Of a stretch of 21,722 bases of DNA, positions 6,796 to 15,050 are shown piece after piece. The DNA is from Gammaproteobacteria bacterium. Lineage in GTDB: Bacteria > Pseudomonadota > Gammaproteobacteria > Immundisolibacterales > Immundisolibacteraceae. The stretch is from assembly GCA_003645395.1 (NCBI GenBank), contig QNFC01000008.1:1-21722 (forward strand), given 5' to 3'. Positions within the stretch are counted from its first letter, which is position 1. Every line of letters begins with the position of its first letter. The notes under the pieces were generated by a model. The model worked only from the letters and a program-made list of their open reading frames with translations. It did no database searches and had not been told where the DNA came from. The position numbers were made by a program, and so were the translations under genes.

Positions 6796-8277
6796 ATGAA
6801 ACCGATCAAACCCCTGCTTTTACTCATTGATGACGACCCGGTGATTCGTGACTCTTTGCAATTTGTCTTGCAGGAAGATTTCGAAGTAAAAACTGCCGAA
6901 TCTCGCAACGATGTACGTGAACTGTTACTGACATTAAAACGCGCGCCCGACGCCGTACTCCTCGACCTGGGGTTGCCGCCAGACGTTCACTCACCGGAAC
7001 AGGGTTTTGCCCTGATCGGGGATCTGCTCGCCGTATCAGCAAACATTAAAATCCTCATTCTTAGTGGTCAGGATGACCGCAGGAACGTCAAACATGCATT
7101 GATGTTGGGAGCCTTTGATTTTGTTGCTAAACCCTGCGAAATCGAATTACTGCGCAGCCGACTGACCCACTCGCTTTTTATTCGCGACGCGGAGATTTCG
7201 CTCCAGCACCAATCGATCAGTCGCGACGATGGCTTCATCGGCGATTCTCTGGCGATGAAGAACCTCCGCGCTCAGGTTGAACAGTTTCGCGACACGCCGT
7301 TTCCAGTCTTGATCGAAGGAGCATCGGGCACCGGCAAAGAATTAGTCGCCCGTGCGTTACACGAGGATACGTCTCGTGCTGCCGAACCTTACCTGGTCAT
7401 TAATTGCGCCGCCATGTCGGCGCAATTAATCGAAGCCCAGCTTTTTGGCCACACCAAAGGCGCTTTTACCGGGGCCACCGCTGCCAAAGCCGGTTTTTTT
7501 GAAGAAGCCGATAACGGCACCCTCTGCCTTGATGAGGTTGGCGAGTTGCCGCTGGAGCTACAGGCCAAACTGCTCAGGGTGCTGGAAAACGGAGAGTTTT
7601 ATCGTATCGGTGAAACCCAAGTACGCCACTCCTCGGCACGGGTAGTGGCCGCTACCAACCGCGATCTGCGCACAGAAGTCGCCGAGGGACGCTTCCGCGA
7701 GGATCTATTCCACCGTCTGAGTGTGTTCCGTATCCAGGTACCGCCATTGTCTGACCGCGGCGATGATCGACTAATACTGCTGAACCACTTCAACGAATTT
7801 TATAGTGCTCAGCTAAATACCCGGCCGTTTCAGCTCAACGAAGAAGCCCTGGCGCTATGGCGTCATTACGGCTTTCCCGGCAACATCCGCGAACTGAAAA
7901 ATATCGTTGTGCGCCTGAGTTTGCGATTAGCGGGCAGCGAAGCCAGCGGCGCTGACCTGCGCAACGAATTTGAAATAGAGCAGGAAATTCGGCCACCCGA
8001 AACGGCCACCACCGATGCTAACCCACTCTCATCGCCTCTCTCTGCCGAATCGGTGGTAGCCAGCAGCAGTGCAGATTTTGCTCATCACCTGCTCACCTCA
8101 GCTGCCGGATTCAAACTCGATGAGGTACTGCGAGAGTGGGAGGGCTATTTCATTCAAGCCGCTTTAAAAGAGGCAGGTGGAAACTTAAGCAAAGCGGCTC
8201 GCCGCCTTGGAATTAATCGCACCACCCTGTATAGCCGAGTGCAAAAATACCCTGAACTACAACCCGGCACAGACTAA
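6796..8277 (+). CDS. NtrC-family sigma-54-dependent response regulator (PrsR/PilR-like)
   Basis: A 493-residue transcription activator. The receiver domain (6-135) has the acidic pocket IDDD (11-14), phosphoacceptor Asp57 in LLDLGLP, and Lys112 in AKPCE. The central AAA+ domain has Walker A GASGTGKE (175-182), an intact GAFTGA sigma-54 contact loop (222-227), Walker B GTLCLDEVGE (241-250) and the RFREDLFHRL region with arginine fingers (299-308). After a Ser/Ala-rich linker (400-432) comes a Fis-type helix-turn-helix (about 460-485, GNLSKAARRLGINRTTLY). Every element needed to activate sigma-54 promoters is present. The ATG at 6796 follows the ATPase stop by one base, so it belongs to the kinase operon. 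Probable targets are the prepilin at 1955-2620, which has a plausible sigma-54 promoter, and perhaps the msh operon. Similarity to PrsR or PilR is by architecture only. Confidence 0.9.
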   Translation: MKPIKPLLLLIDDDPVIRDSLQFVLQEDFEVKTAESRNDVRELLLTLKRAPDAVLLDLGLPPDVHSPEQGFALIGDLLAVSANIKILILSGQDDRRNVKHALMLGAFDFVAKPCEIELLRSRLTHSLFIRDAEISLQHQSISRDDGFIGDSLAMKNLRAQVEQFRDTPFPVLIEGASGTGKELVARALHEDTSRAAEPYLVINCAAMSAQLIEAQLFGHTKGAFTGATAAKAGFFEEADNGTLCLDEVGELPLELQAKLLRVLENGEFYRIGETQVRHSSARVVAATNRDLRTEVAEGRFREDLFHRLSVFRIQVPPLSDRGDDRLILLNHFNEFYSAQLNTRPFQLNEEALALWRHYGFPGNIRELKNIVVRLSLRLAGSEASGADLRNEFEIEQEIRPPETATTDANPLSSPLSAESVVASSSADFAHHLLTSAAGFKLDEVLREWEGYFIQAALKEAGGNLSKAARRLGINRTTLYSRVQKYPELQPGTD

Positions 8278-8308
8278 GTCGATGATTAATTAATAGGCGG
8301 CTTCGCCA

Positions 8309-9277
8309 ATGTACCTGGAACATTTTGGCTTCACTCGTCCGCCGTTTCAAATCACGCCCGACGCCGACTTCTTCTACCCAGGGGCGGAACGCCAAAGCAC
8401 CCTGGAGGGCCTGATTCACAGCGCCCAGCACAACGAGGGCATTGTCAAGCTTATTGGTGAAATTGGCAGTGGCAAGAGCCTGTTATGCCGAATGCTCGCG
8501 GCTAAATTGCCGGACAACTTTCAGGTTGTGTTCCTGGCCAACCCCCATCTCAAACCGACCGAAGTGGTGGAAGCGATCCTCGCTGATCTGGGCATCACCC
8601 CGCAACCGGAGACTTTTAGCCTCCCGAGCCAATTGTTACAAACCTACCTGCTTGAACAGAACCGACAGAACAACCGCGTGCTATTACTCGTTGAAGAAGC
8701 CCAGGCAATGCCCGCAGAAACGCTGGAAGCGCTGCGTCTGCTGACCAATCTTGAAACGGCAGAAACCAAGTTGTTACGGATGATTCTGTTCGGCCAACCG
8801 GAACTCGACCAGACCCTGAGTGATTACTCCCTGCGCCAGTTCCGCGATCGGATAACACAAAATTTCTACCTGCGCGCAATGCGCCTGGACGAATCGGGGG
8901 AATATCTGCATCACCGGCTTAACGTTGCCGGCTACCGGGGCGATCCCCTTTTCCATGGGGAGCTATTACGTAAGCTACACGCCGCCACCGGCGGCAGATT
9001 GCGGCCACTCAACATTATCGCCGACAAAACCCTGCTGGCCGCCTACGTTGACGACAGCCTGGAACTTACCGACCAACACCTACACGAAGCACTGCAGGAA
9101 ATCGTGCCACTCAATTCAGCAGCCTTAACTCACGAAGCAATCACCTGGCGGGGCGTCGGGATATTCTTCCGTGGGAAAGCAACAACGATAGCCAAAAAAT
9201 TGTGGACTTGCTTGCAATATACCCTCCGTAAAGGCAGAGCCAAAATCAAGCGGTGGCACCAGCATTTAGCCGACTAA
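8309..9277 (+). CDS. mshM: MshM/ExeA-like AAA ATPase
   Basis: A 322-residue ATPase of the ExeA/MshM group, which in type II secretion and MSHA pili helps place or assemble the secretin. It opens with the diagnostic MYLEHFGFTRPPFQITPD and FFYPGAERQ. Walker A is GEIGSGKS (50-57); Walker B is VLLLVEEAQAMP (124-135), where the usual Asp-Glu is Glu-Glu. FGQPELDQTL (161-170) and the LRQFRDRI arginine region (175-182) are standard for the family, as is GGRLRPLNIIADKTLLAAY (228-246). The last 45 residues form a strongly basic tail instead of a peptidoglycan-binding domain. The ATG at 8309 has GGCGG about 10 nt upstream. The gene follows the regulator by 31 nt and precedes the secretin gene, as expected for an msh locus, although a long gap intervenes. 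Confidence 0.87.
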   Translation: MYLEHFGFTRPPFQITPDADFFYPGAERQSTLEGLIHSAQHNEGIVKLIGEIGSGKSLLCRMLAAKLPDNFQVVFLANPHLKPTEVVEAILADLGITPQPETFSLPSQLLQTYLLEQNRQNNRVLLLVEEAQAMPAETLEALRLLTNLETAETKLLRMILFGQPELDQTLSDYSLRQFRDRITQNFYLRAMRLDESGEYLHHRLNVAGYRGDPLFHGELLRKLHAATGGRLRPLNIIADKTLLAAYVDDSLELTDQHLHEALQEIVPLNSAALTHEAITWRGVGIFFRGKATTIAKKLWTCLQYTLRKGRAKIKRWHQHLAD

Positions 9278-9451
9278 ACGAGATACAACCAAACAAAGGG
9301 CTGAATTCTGCGGTCGAAACGATCCGGCCACATTGATCTCGTTACATACACGTTTCAACTGAACGGTTGATATGGAGATCTTAAAGTTAGCCGGAACATA
9401 CTGATACCACACGGAAGAAAGGCAAACACTTTCTTGAACCGTTACGCAGTG

Positions 9452-9494
9452 ACTTTTTAGCCTTTTGCATCTATTCACTTGCACACTTTTTAGC
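9452..9494 (+). repeat. Direct repeat pair ACTTTTTAGC (possible operator)
   Basis: Two identical 10-bp copies at 9452-9461 and 9485-9494 start 33 bp apart, close to three helical turns, so a regulator could bind both on one face of the DNA. They lie about 550 nt before the mshL start, at a distance possible for an enhancer-type site used by a sigma-54 activator. Function is inferred from position and spacing only. Confidence 0.35.
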
Positions 9495-9512
9495 TTCAAG
9501 GTCTGGCCTCAC

Positions 9513-9528
9513 TGCCTGGCATCAGGCA
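9513..9528 (+). repeat. Short inverted repeat (6-bp stem, 4-nt loop)
   Basis: TGCCTG and CAGGCA flank GCAT. A second TGGCATCA copy follows 12 bp later (9529-9536). No T-run follows, so it is not a terminator; it could be a protein-binding site or part of a leader structure. Confidence 0.35.
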
Positions 9529-10048
9529 TGGCATCACTCTTTCACGACGCTCCAGCTAAGCCGGTAACCCACCACCACCGATCTCCTACCCTATCAAGCC
9601 CGCTGCAAAGGGCAACCACCGCGACCTTGGGCCCTAACTTGAATATATTCCCTCTTGCCTCCTCCACTCCGCGTGCAATCCATTAGCAAAACCGGAACAT
9701 GTTTTACCAGCAGAAACATACCAACTTTGGCATGGAAGATTCCTGATTAACTTGTGTTAGCGACGCAACCCCCCCCCTAAGAAACACCCTAAAGCTTTAG
9801 CAGTAGCGCCCGTTAATACAGCAGTTATTAAAGAATTAAGGCAATAGAGAAGCAGCGTTCGCCGGTCAATCTAACTTCGGCGGAACTGACGCTTCTTATA
9901 CCTATCGGCTCCCCAACTAATACACCTTGATGACAGCACCAAAAGGACCAGGACTAAAGCCTTGAATAACCATGTTAACAAGAGTTCTGAGCCAAAGTTG
10001 TCAGTTTTGGGTCACGACAACTTCAACCATGCTGGGGAACAAAAACCA

Positions 10049-11707
10049 ATGGTTAAAATAACAATAGCTGGTGTTCTACTGACATCGGTCGTGCTGCTAG
10101 CAACGGTTGGTTGCGCTCCTGTACCACCCCTGCCCTCTTCAACCCACCTAAGCCAGACCAATTACGAAGAAACCGGACCATCCGGCCCTGGCAGCGCTAT
10201 TCCGGCACCCATTACCGGCCTGCCTGCAGGGGTACCGGTAGAGTTGACCGAGCAGCAATTTTTCACGCTGGTGGTGACCAACGTAGCCGTAGAAGAGGTC
10301 CTTTTTGCCCTCGCTCGCGATGCCGGGCTGAACATCGACATCCGCACCAACGTCAGTGGCTCTATCACCATGAACGTTATTGATCAGCCGCTTGATTTAA
10401 TTCTTGACCGCATCGCCGCGCAAGCCGGACTGCGTTTTCTCCATCAGCGCAACAGCCTGGTTGTCGAAGCGGACAAGCCTTACCGCCACACGTACAAAAT
10501 CGACTATATCAACATGGACAGGGCAGTAACCCACGAGATCGCTATCTCCACCCGGGTTGCTACTTCAGGAGCCAAAAGCGAAGGCGGTGACAGCGGCGGA
10601 GATGGTGACGGGAACAACTCATCTACCCTGCTCGTCAGCAGTGCCAACAACGATTTCTGGGATCAACTCATCGCCAATATCTCCGGATTCGTTGGCGAGA
10701 CCAGTGGTGGCGATGGCGACACACCCAATAACGCCGTTATTCCCAATCGTGTCGCCAGCCTTTTGACCGTTAACGCTACCCAGCAGCAACACCGGGAGGT
10801 AGCCGCCTACATCGACAAGCTGCTGACCGCATCACATCGCCAGGTGCTCATTGAGATGACCATCGCCGAAGTCAAATTGAGCCACGATTATCAGGTTGGT
10901 GTGGATTGGAGCATATTCAACGATAGTGGCTGGAGTTACGGCTCTAACACTACCGGCACCAACTTTGCAGACATTCCTTATGCCCAGCTTATCTACAAAA
11001 ACACCACCTCTTCACTGGGTAATATCGATTTGGCGGTTACCTTGTTGGAGACCTTTGGCGATGTGCAGGTGCTCTCCAGTCCGAAATTGATGGCATTGAA
11101 CAATCAAACCGCCGTACTCAAAGTGGTCGATGAACTAGTCTATTTCACCTTTGAGGTGGAACGCGAAAGGAGTGAGATCGGCCTCGGCCGTGATGACGTC
11201 ACCATCGATACAACGGTGAACACCGTACCCGTTGGTCTGGTGATGTCGGTAACGCCGCAAATCAGCGAAAACGGTGAAATCACCCTCAACGTGCGCCCAA
11301 CTATCTCCCGCGTCATCGATTACGTAGAGTTTGACAACCCATATCTGCGTGGCGAAGACGGCGAGCCATCGGTAATCAGCCGCGTGCCGGAGATACAAAC
11401 CCGCGAAATCGAGACCGTGCTACGTGTCACCAGCGGACAGACCGTGGTGCTCGGCGGCCTGATGCAGGACACCATTAACGACTCGAGCCAGGGGTTGCCC
11501 TGGCTATCAAGCCTGCCTTATGTGGGCGATGCCTTTAAATATCGTAACGACACGTCGACCAAGTCAGAGTTAGTGATCTTCCTGCGCCCGGTAATCACCA
11601 CCTCCGCAAACATGAACACAGAACCTTTTAGCCGGTACAAGCAGTTGTTGCCTGACACAAATAAGCCACTGCCCAACTATAACGAGCGTGCCAAAAGGAC
11701 ACCATGA
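10049..11707 (+). CDS. mshL: MshL-type pilus secretin (outer-membrane lipoprotein)
   Basis: The secretin forms the outer-membrane channel for the pilus. From the ATG at 10049 it has 552 residues, matching MshL. The N-terminus is a lipoprotein signal: a hydrophobic stretch ending ATVGC with Cys22 as the lipidation site. An STN/N0-type domain follows (EQQFFTLVVTNVAVEEVLFA through about residue 135). Then comes a Gly/Ser/Asp-rich insertion near 180-190, an N1-like module ending in QQQHREVAAYIDKLL, and the secretin core with QVLSSPKLMALNNQTAVLKV, VLGGLMQDT, GLPWLSSLPYVGDAFKYR and SELVIFLRPVI. An open frame extends to a TTG at 9962, but ATG 10049 has GGGGAA 9 nt upstream and places the signal peptide at the terminus. 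The stop overlaps the next ATG (ATGA). Confidence 0.92.
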   Translation: MVKITIAGVLLTSVVLLATVGCAPVPPLPSSTHLSQTNYEETGPSGPGSAIPAPITGLPAGVPVELTEQQFFTLVVTNVAVEEVLFALARDAGLNIDIRTNVSGSITMNVIDQPLDLILDRIAAQAGLRFLHQRNSLVVEADKPYRHTYKIDYINMDRAVTHEIAISTRVATSGAKSEGGDSGGDGDGNNSSTLLVSSANNDFWDQLIANISGFVGETSGGDGDTPNNAVIPNRVASLLTVNATQQQHREVAAYIDKLLTASHRQVLIEMTIAEVKLSHDYQVGVDWSIFNDSGWSYGSNTTGTNFADIPYAQLIYKNTTSSLGNIDLAVTLLETFGDVQVLSSPKLMALNNQTAVLKVVDELVYFTFEVERERSEIGLGRDDVTIDTTVNTVPVGLVMSVTPQISENGEITLNVRPTISRVIDYVEFDNPYLRGEDGEPSVISRVPEIQTREIETVLRVTSGQTVVLGGLMQDTINDSSQGLPWLSSLPYVGDAFKYRNDTSTKSELVIFLRPVITTSANMNTEPFSRYKQLLPDTNKPLPNYNERAKRTP

Positions 11708-13341
11708 GCCTGCTTCTCGACGCAATTCAGAAAGCCGAGCAACGTGAAAGCAAGAGGAATCTTCACGCCCGCACGATAACACCCGTTGACTCCATAGAAG
11801 AGACTTCGCCAGCTACTCTCGAGACCACGCTAAACACCGACGTCGATTTTTCGATCGACCTGAGATTGCTCGACGACTCTATTGAAAGCCCAACACCAAA
11901 GCCCCCTACCTTTAACAGACAACCCGGGAAGGCCCCAACTCATTCCGCTGCCAACAAAGATTCCGATAGCAGTCAAAAACTTGAACTTGGGCTTGTGCCT
12001 GCCCCCTCGGCAGATAAGAATGCTGTTGATCTAAATTTTGATTCAGGTGAAGAACTACACGCCGAACCCACCCCTGAACCACTATCCGAGCTCCCTTCAA
12101 GTCTTACCCCTCTAATCCCGGATCTAGCCCCGACTAATTCACCCACTAACCGTCAAACCCAACAGCCAACAGGCCAAACACCTCCTCCAGTCGGAAACGA
12201 ACCAGCGCTAACCACAGGTCTACCTGCAGAAGAGGCCCCTTCTGGCCAGTTAAAACCACCATTACCTAGCGCAGCACCCGATACCAGTAGCGCGACCACC
12301 CCTGTTCAGACTAAACGCAGAACCGCCACCCTGGCAAACATTGCATTGCTGTTACTACTCGGCGTGTCAGGCGTCGGAATTTTCTATTATTTCGCTAGTC
12401 AAAATGATGCTTTCAGCACTCGACTCGCTACAACCATTTCTATCCCGGATGTCTTTAATGACACCGATCAGATAATTGCAGCCATCACCCCACCCCCTGT
12501 CAGCGAGGAACAGCTAGATATCACCCCCGATGACAGCAGCCTGGCCGCAGAAATTGCTGCCCCTGCCTCAAAAAAAACAGTCAGCGCATCCACACCCGTG
12601 GACCGACTAAAAACGCGGGACAGACAGATCGCACCCACTGTCGGGTTACCGATCAAAATACCGGCCCACAATGACCCTAACAATCCAGATGATCGATTGA
12701 ACCCAGGTTTTCAGCAGCCCCAACTCACACAAAAGCTGACTATTCGCCGAACCGTTCCTGCCGATTACACGGCGCTAAAAGCAGCTGCGAAAAATGCGCT
12801 TCAGCAAAAGGATTTGCAACAAGCAGAGGGGCTATATCAGCAGTGGTTAAGCCAACAGGAACAATCCGTTGGTGCCCGGTTCGGACTGGCGCAAGTCGCA
12901 TCACTACGCGGTGACGCGAGCAGTGCCCGCTCGTTATACCTGGATATTTTGCAGTTAGAGCCAAAAAATCCGGCAGCACAGGCCAGCCTTTTAAACCTGC
13001 CCGGACTCGCATCCGACGAGAGCCTTCGACGCCTGCAAGGGCTCATCGACCTACACCCCGATAACGGCTATTTAAATTACGTAATGGGTAATCATCAGGC
13101 TGGCTTGGGGCGGTGGACAAACGCCCAACAGAGGTACTTCGGCGCCTATTCAGCGGACGATGAAAATGCTGTCTATGCCTACAACCTGGCCATCGCGCTG
13201 GATCACATCAACCAGCCCGCAGCGGCCGCCGATTTCTACCGTCGAGCACTTGGACTAACCACCCAGGCCCTGGCAGGTCAAACCCGCCAGCAAGCCCAGA
13301 ACCGCCTTAAGCAGCTCACGGCCCCAAAGGGCAGCCGATAA
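11704..13341 (+). CDS. mshN: MshN-like TPR membrane protein
   Basis: A 545-residue bitopic protein. The opening MSLLLDAIQKAEQRESKRNL is typical of MshN-type proteins and is cytoplasmic. A long Pro/Ser/Thr-rich linker follows (about 60-205), then a single membrane helix (209-230). The rest is periplasmic, with TPR-type repeats from about 355 to the end (ALKAAAKNALQQKDLQQAEG, ARFGLAQVASLRGDASSARS, YNLAIALDHINQPAAAADFY). In MSHA systems MshN is an assembly protein thought to bridge the inner-membrane machinery and the periplasm; its exact role is little known. The start ATG overlaps the mshL stop by 4 nt, and its TAA overlaps the mshE ATG by one base, so all three are translated from one message. 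The linker is longer and richer in proline than the folded parts, as expected for a disordered tether. Confidence 0.85.
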   Translation: MSLLLDAIQKAEQRESKRNLHARTITPVDSIEETSPATLETTLNTDVDFSIDLRLLDDSIESPTPKPPTFNRQPGKAPTHSAANKDSDSSQKLELGLVPAPSADKNAVDLNFDSGEELHAEPTPEPLSELPSSLTPLIPDLAPTNSPTNRQTQQPTGQTPPPVGNEPALTTGLPAEEAPSGQLKPPLPSAAPDTSSATTPVQTKRRTATLANIALLLLLGVSGVGIFYYFASQNDAFSTRLATTISIPDVFNDTDQIIAAITPPPVSEEQLDITPDDSSLAAEIAAPASKKTVSASTPVDRLKTRDRQIAPTVGLPIKIPAHNDPNNPDDRLNPGFQQPQLTQKLTIRRTVPADYTALKAAAKNALQQKDLQQAEGLYQQWLSQQEQSVGARFGLAQVASLRGDASSARSLYLDILQLEPKNPAAQASLLNLPGLASDESLRRLQGLIDLHPDNGYLNYVMGNHQAGLGRWTNAQQRYFGAYSADDENAVYAYNLAIALDHINQPAAAADFYRRALGLTTQALAGQTRQQAQNRLKQLTAPKGSR

Positions 13342-15029
13342 TGAATAAGCCCTTACCAATTGGCCTGCAGCTGCAACAGAAAGGCCTGGTCACCGAAGAT
13401 CAGATTCAGATTGCACTGCTAGAGCAAAAAAAGAGCGGCGACCCCATCGCCCGCATTCTAGTCAACATGGGGTTTATCAGCGAAGCCATTGCCCGCGACG
13501 CCTTGAGCGAAAGTTTCGGCCAGGATAGCGTCGATCTGAGCAAGCTACTACCAGACGCCGACGCCCTGGTGCTGGTGCCACAGGAGCTCGCCCGCCGCCA
13601 TAGTTTGCTGCCGGTTGATCTTAACGCCGCTAACAGCGAACTAACCGTGGCCATGGCTGACACTCAAGACATGCTTGCTCTGGACCAGTTGCGTGCCAAA
13701 GTCGGCAGCCAGATAACCGTCAAACCAGTGTTGGCCAGCGAAGGGGACCTGGCGGCCAATATCGACGATTTTTACGGCTACTCGGTTTCGATTGACGCCA
13801 TTCTTAAAGAGATTGAAACCGGCGTCACCGACTTCTCTGCCCTCGAAGCGATAGGGCTGGACACATATCAACAGCCGGTTGTCCGACTCGTCAATGCACT
13901 CTTAACTGAGGCGGTTAAACAGGGTGCGTCGGACATTCACTTTGAACCCGAAGCGCATTTTGCCCGCGTACGTTATCGAATCGACGGCGTGCTACGGCAA
14001 ATCCGTAGCCTGCACAAAGATTACTGGCCAGCAATGGTTGTGCGTCTGAAAATCATCTCCGGCATGAATATCGCCGAAAACCGGGCACCTCAGGACGGCC
14101 GTATCAGTCTTCGCTTGCGCGGCCGTCAAATCGATTTTCGGGTTTCTGCACAGCCGACTGTTCATGGTGAGAATATTGTGTTGCGGATTCTCGATCGCAG
14201 CCAGGCGATCGTGCCGCTCGATCACCTCGGGTTGTCTGACACGGCTCTGACCCAACTGCAACTGATGATTGCTCGACCGGAAGGCATCATTCTGGTCACT
14301 GGCCCCACCGGTAGCGGCAAAACCACCACGCTTTATTCGGTGTTGAATCACATCAACTCCGAACGCATCAACATCATGACACTGGAAGACCCGGTGGAGT
14401 ATCCAATGGCGCTGATTCGCCAATCTTCCGTCACCGAAGGCAAACTTGATTTTGCGGAGGGCATCCGCTCGATGATGCGCCAGGACCCTGACGTCATTCT
14501 GATTGGCGAAATTCGTGACCGGGCCACGGCGGAAATGGCCTTTCGCGCCTCCATGACCGGTCACCAGGTGCTCTCTACCCTGCATACCAATTCAGCACTT
14601 GGCGCCCTGCCACGGCTAGCCGATATCGGCGTTAGTAATCAGGTCATAGCCGGCAATATTATCGGTATCAGCGCCCAACGGCTGATCCGCAAACTCTGTC
14701 CCGAATGTCGCGAGGCTTATCACCCCGGCGAACTGGAACAGAAACTGCTCGGTATGGCCAACGATGACGTCACACTCTACCGAGCAGTCGGCTGCGAGGC
14801 ATGTCACATGCAGGGTTATAAAGGCCGCTTTTCGGTTACCGAAGTGGTGCGGTTTGATGATGATATTGACGAGCTAATTTTAGAAAACGCACCTCTTACG
14901 GCAATTCGAAATATCGCCCGCGAGAAAGGGTTTCAGTCCCTCGCCGACGACGGCACGGAAAGAATTCTTTCCGGACAGACCAGCATCGACGAAATCACCC
15001 GCGTGATCGACCTGACGCAACGGCTGTAA
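13341..15029 (+). CDS. mshE: MshE/PilB-type pilus assembly ATPase
   Basis: A 562-residue cytoplasmic hexameric ATPase that powers pilus extension. The N-terminal MshEN domain (about 1-145) carries two 24-residue motifs (6-29 and 35-58), five residues apart as in c-di-GMP-binding MshE proteins, but both depart from consensus (see findings). The GspE core has NALLTEAVKQGASDIHFEP (185-203), Walker A GPTGSGKT (321-328), the Asp box LEDPVEYP (348-355), Walker B DPDVILIGEIRD (382-393) and the His box STLHTNSA (412-419). A zinc-binding tetracysteine is formed by Cys453, 456, 485 and 488. Length is normal for the family. The ATG overlaps the last base of the mshN stop. Presence of the zinc site and MshEN domain marks it as an extension rather than a retraction ATPase. 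Confidence 0.94.
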   Translation: MNKPLPIGLQLQQKGLVTEDQIQIALLEQKKSGDPIARILVNMGFISEAIARDALSESFGQDSVDLSKLLPDADALVLVPQELARRHSLLPVDLNAANSELTVAMADTQDMLALDQLRAKVGSQITVKPVLASEGDLAANIDDFYGYSVSIDAILKEIETGVTDFSALEAIGLDTYQQPVVRLVNALLTEAVKQGASDIHFEPEAHFARVRYRIDGVLRQIRSLHKDYWPAMVVRLKIISGMNIAENRAPQDGRISLRLRGRQIDFRVSAQPTVHGENIVLRILDRSQAIVPLDHLGLSDTALTQLQLMIARPEGIILVTGPTGSGKTTTLYSVLNHINSERINIMTLEDPVEYPMALIRQSSVTEGKLDFAEGIRSMMRQDPDVILIGEIRDRATAEMAFRASMTGHQVLSTLHTNSALGALPRLADIGVSNQVIAGNIIGISAQRLIRKLCPECREAYHPGELEQKLLGMANDDVTLYRAVGCEACHMQGYKGRFSVTEVVRFDDDIDELILENAPLTAIRNIAREKGFQSLADDGTERILSGQTSIDEITRVIDLTQRL

Positions 15030-15050
15030 TCCGCCGAACGCCGCCCCTCC

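Larger units (their letters stand above)
9278..10048 (+). promoter_or_regulatory. 771-nt gene-free region upstream of mshL
   Basis: The only long gap in an otherwise tight pilus locus. The short open frames in it look like neither strand's neighbours and have no ribosome sites, so I call no gene. Visible structure: a 10-bp direct repeat ACTTTTTAGC at 9452-9461 and 9485-9494; a hairpin TGCCTG-GCAT-CAGGCA at 9513-9528; a direct repeat TGGCATCA at 9517 and 9529; a palindrome GAATATATTC at 9641-9650; nine consecutive C at 9769-9777; and an imperfect inverted repeat near 9857-9886. The mshL promoter and probably a long leader lie here. No convincing sigma-54 element was found. Confidence 0.5.

Noticed and set aside
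9266..9499. Minus-strand open frame of 77 codons overlapping the end of mshM
   Set aside because: Runs antisense to mshM at one end, lacks a ribosome site, and the product has no recognisable features.
9465..9686. Plus-strand open frame of 73 codons in the mshM-mshL gap
   Set aside because: No ribosome site, low-complexity His/Ser/Thr/Pro-rich product, no resemblance to any family and no support from neighbours.
9838..9892. Two GG-N10-GC spacings upstream of mshL (GG at 9840-9841, and near 9879-9880)
   Set aside because: Flanking bases do not match TGGCAC or TTGC; dinucleotide spacing alone occurs by chance.
9962..10048. Upstream TTG start for the secretin
   Set aside because: It would put 29 polar residues before the lipoprotein signal peptide, and the ribosome site fits the ATG at 10049.
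13992..14585. 197-codon antisense frame inside mshE
   Set aside because: His/Gln-rich composition typical of the complement of a conserved gene; mshE on the plus strand is certain.
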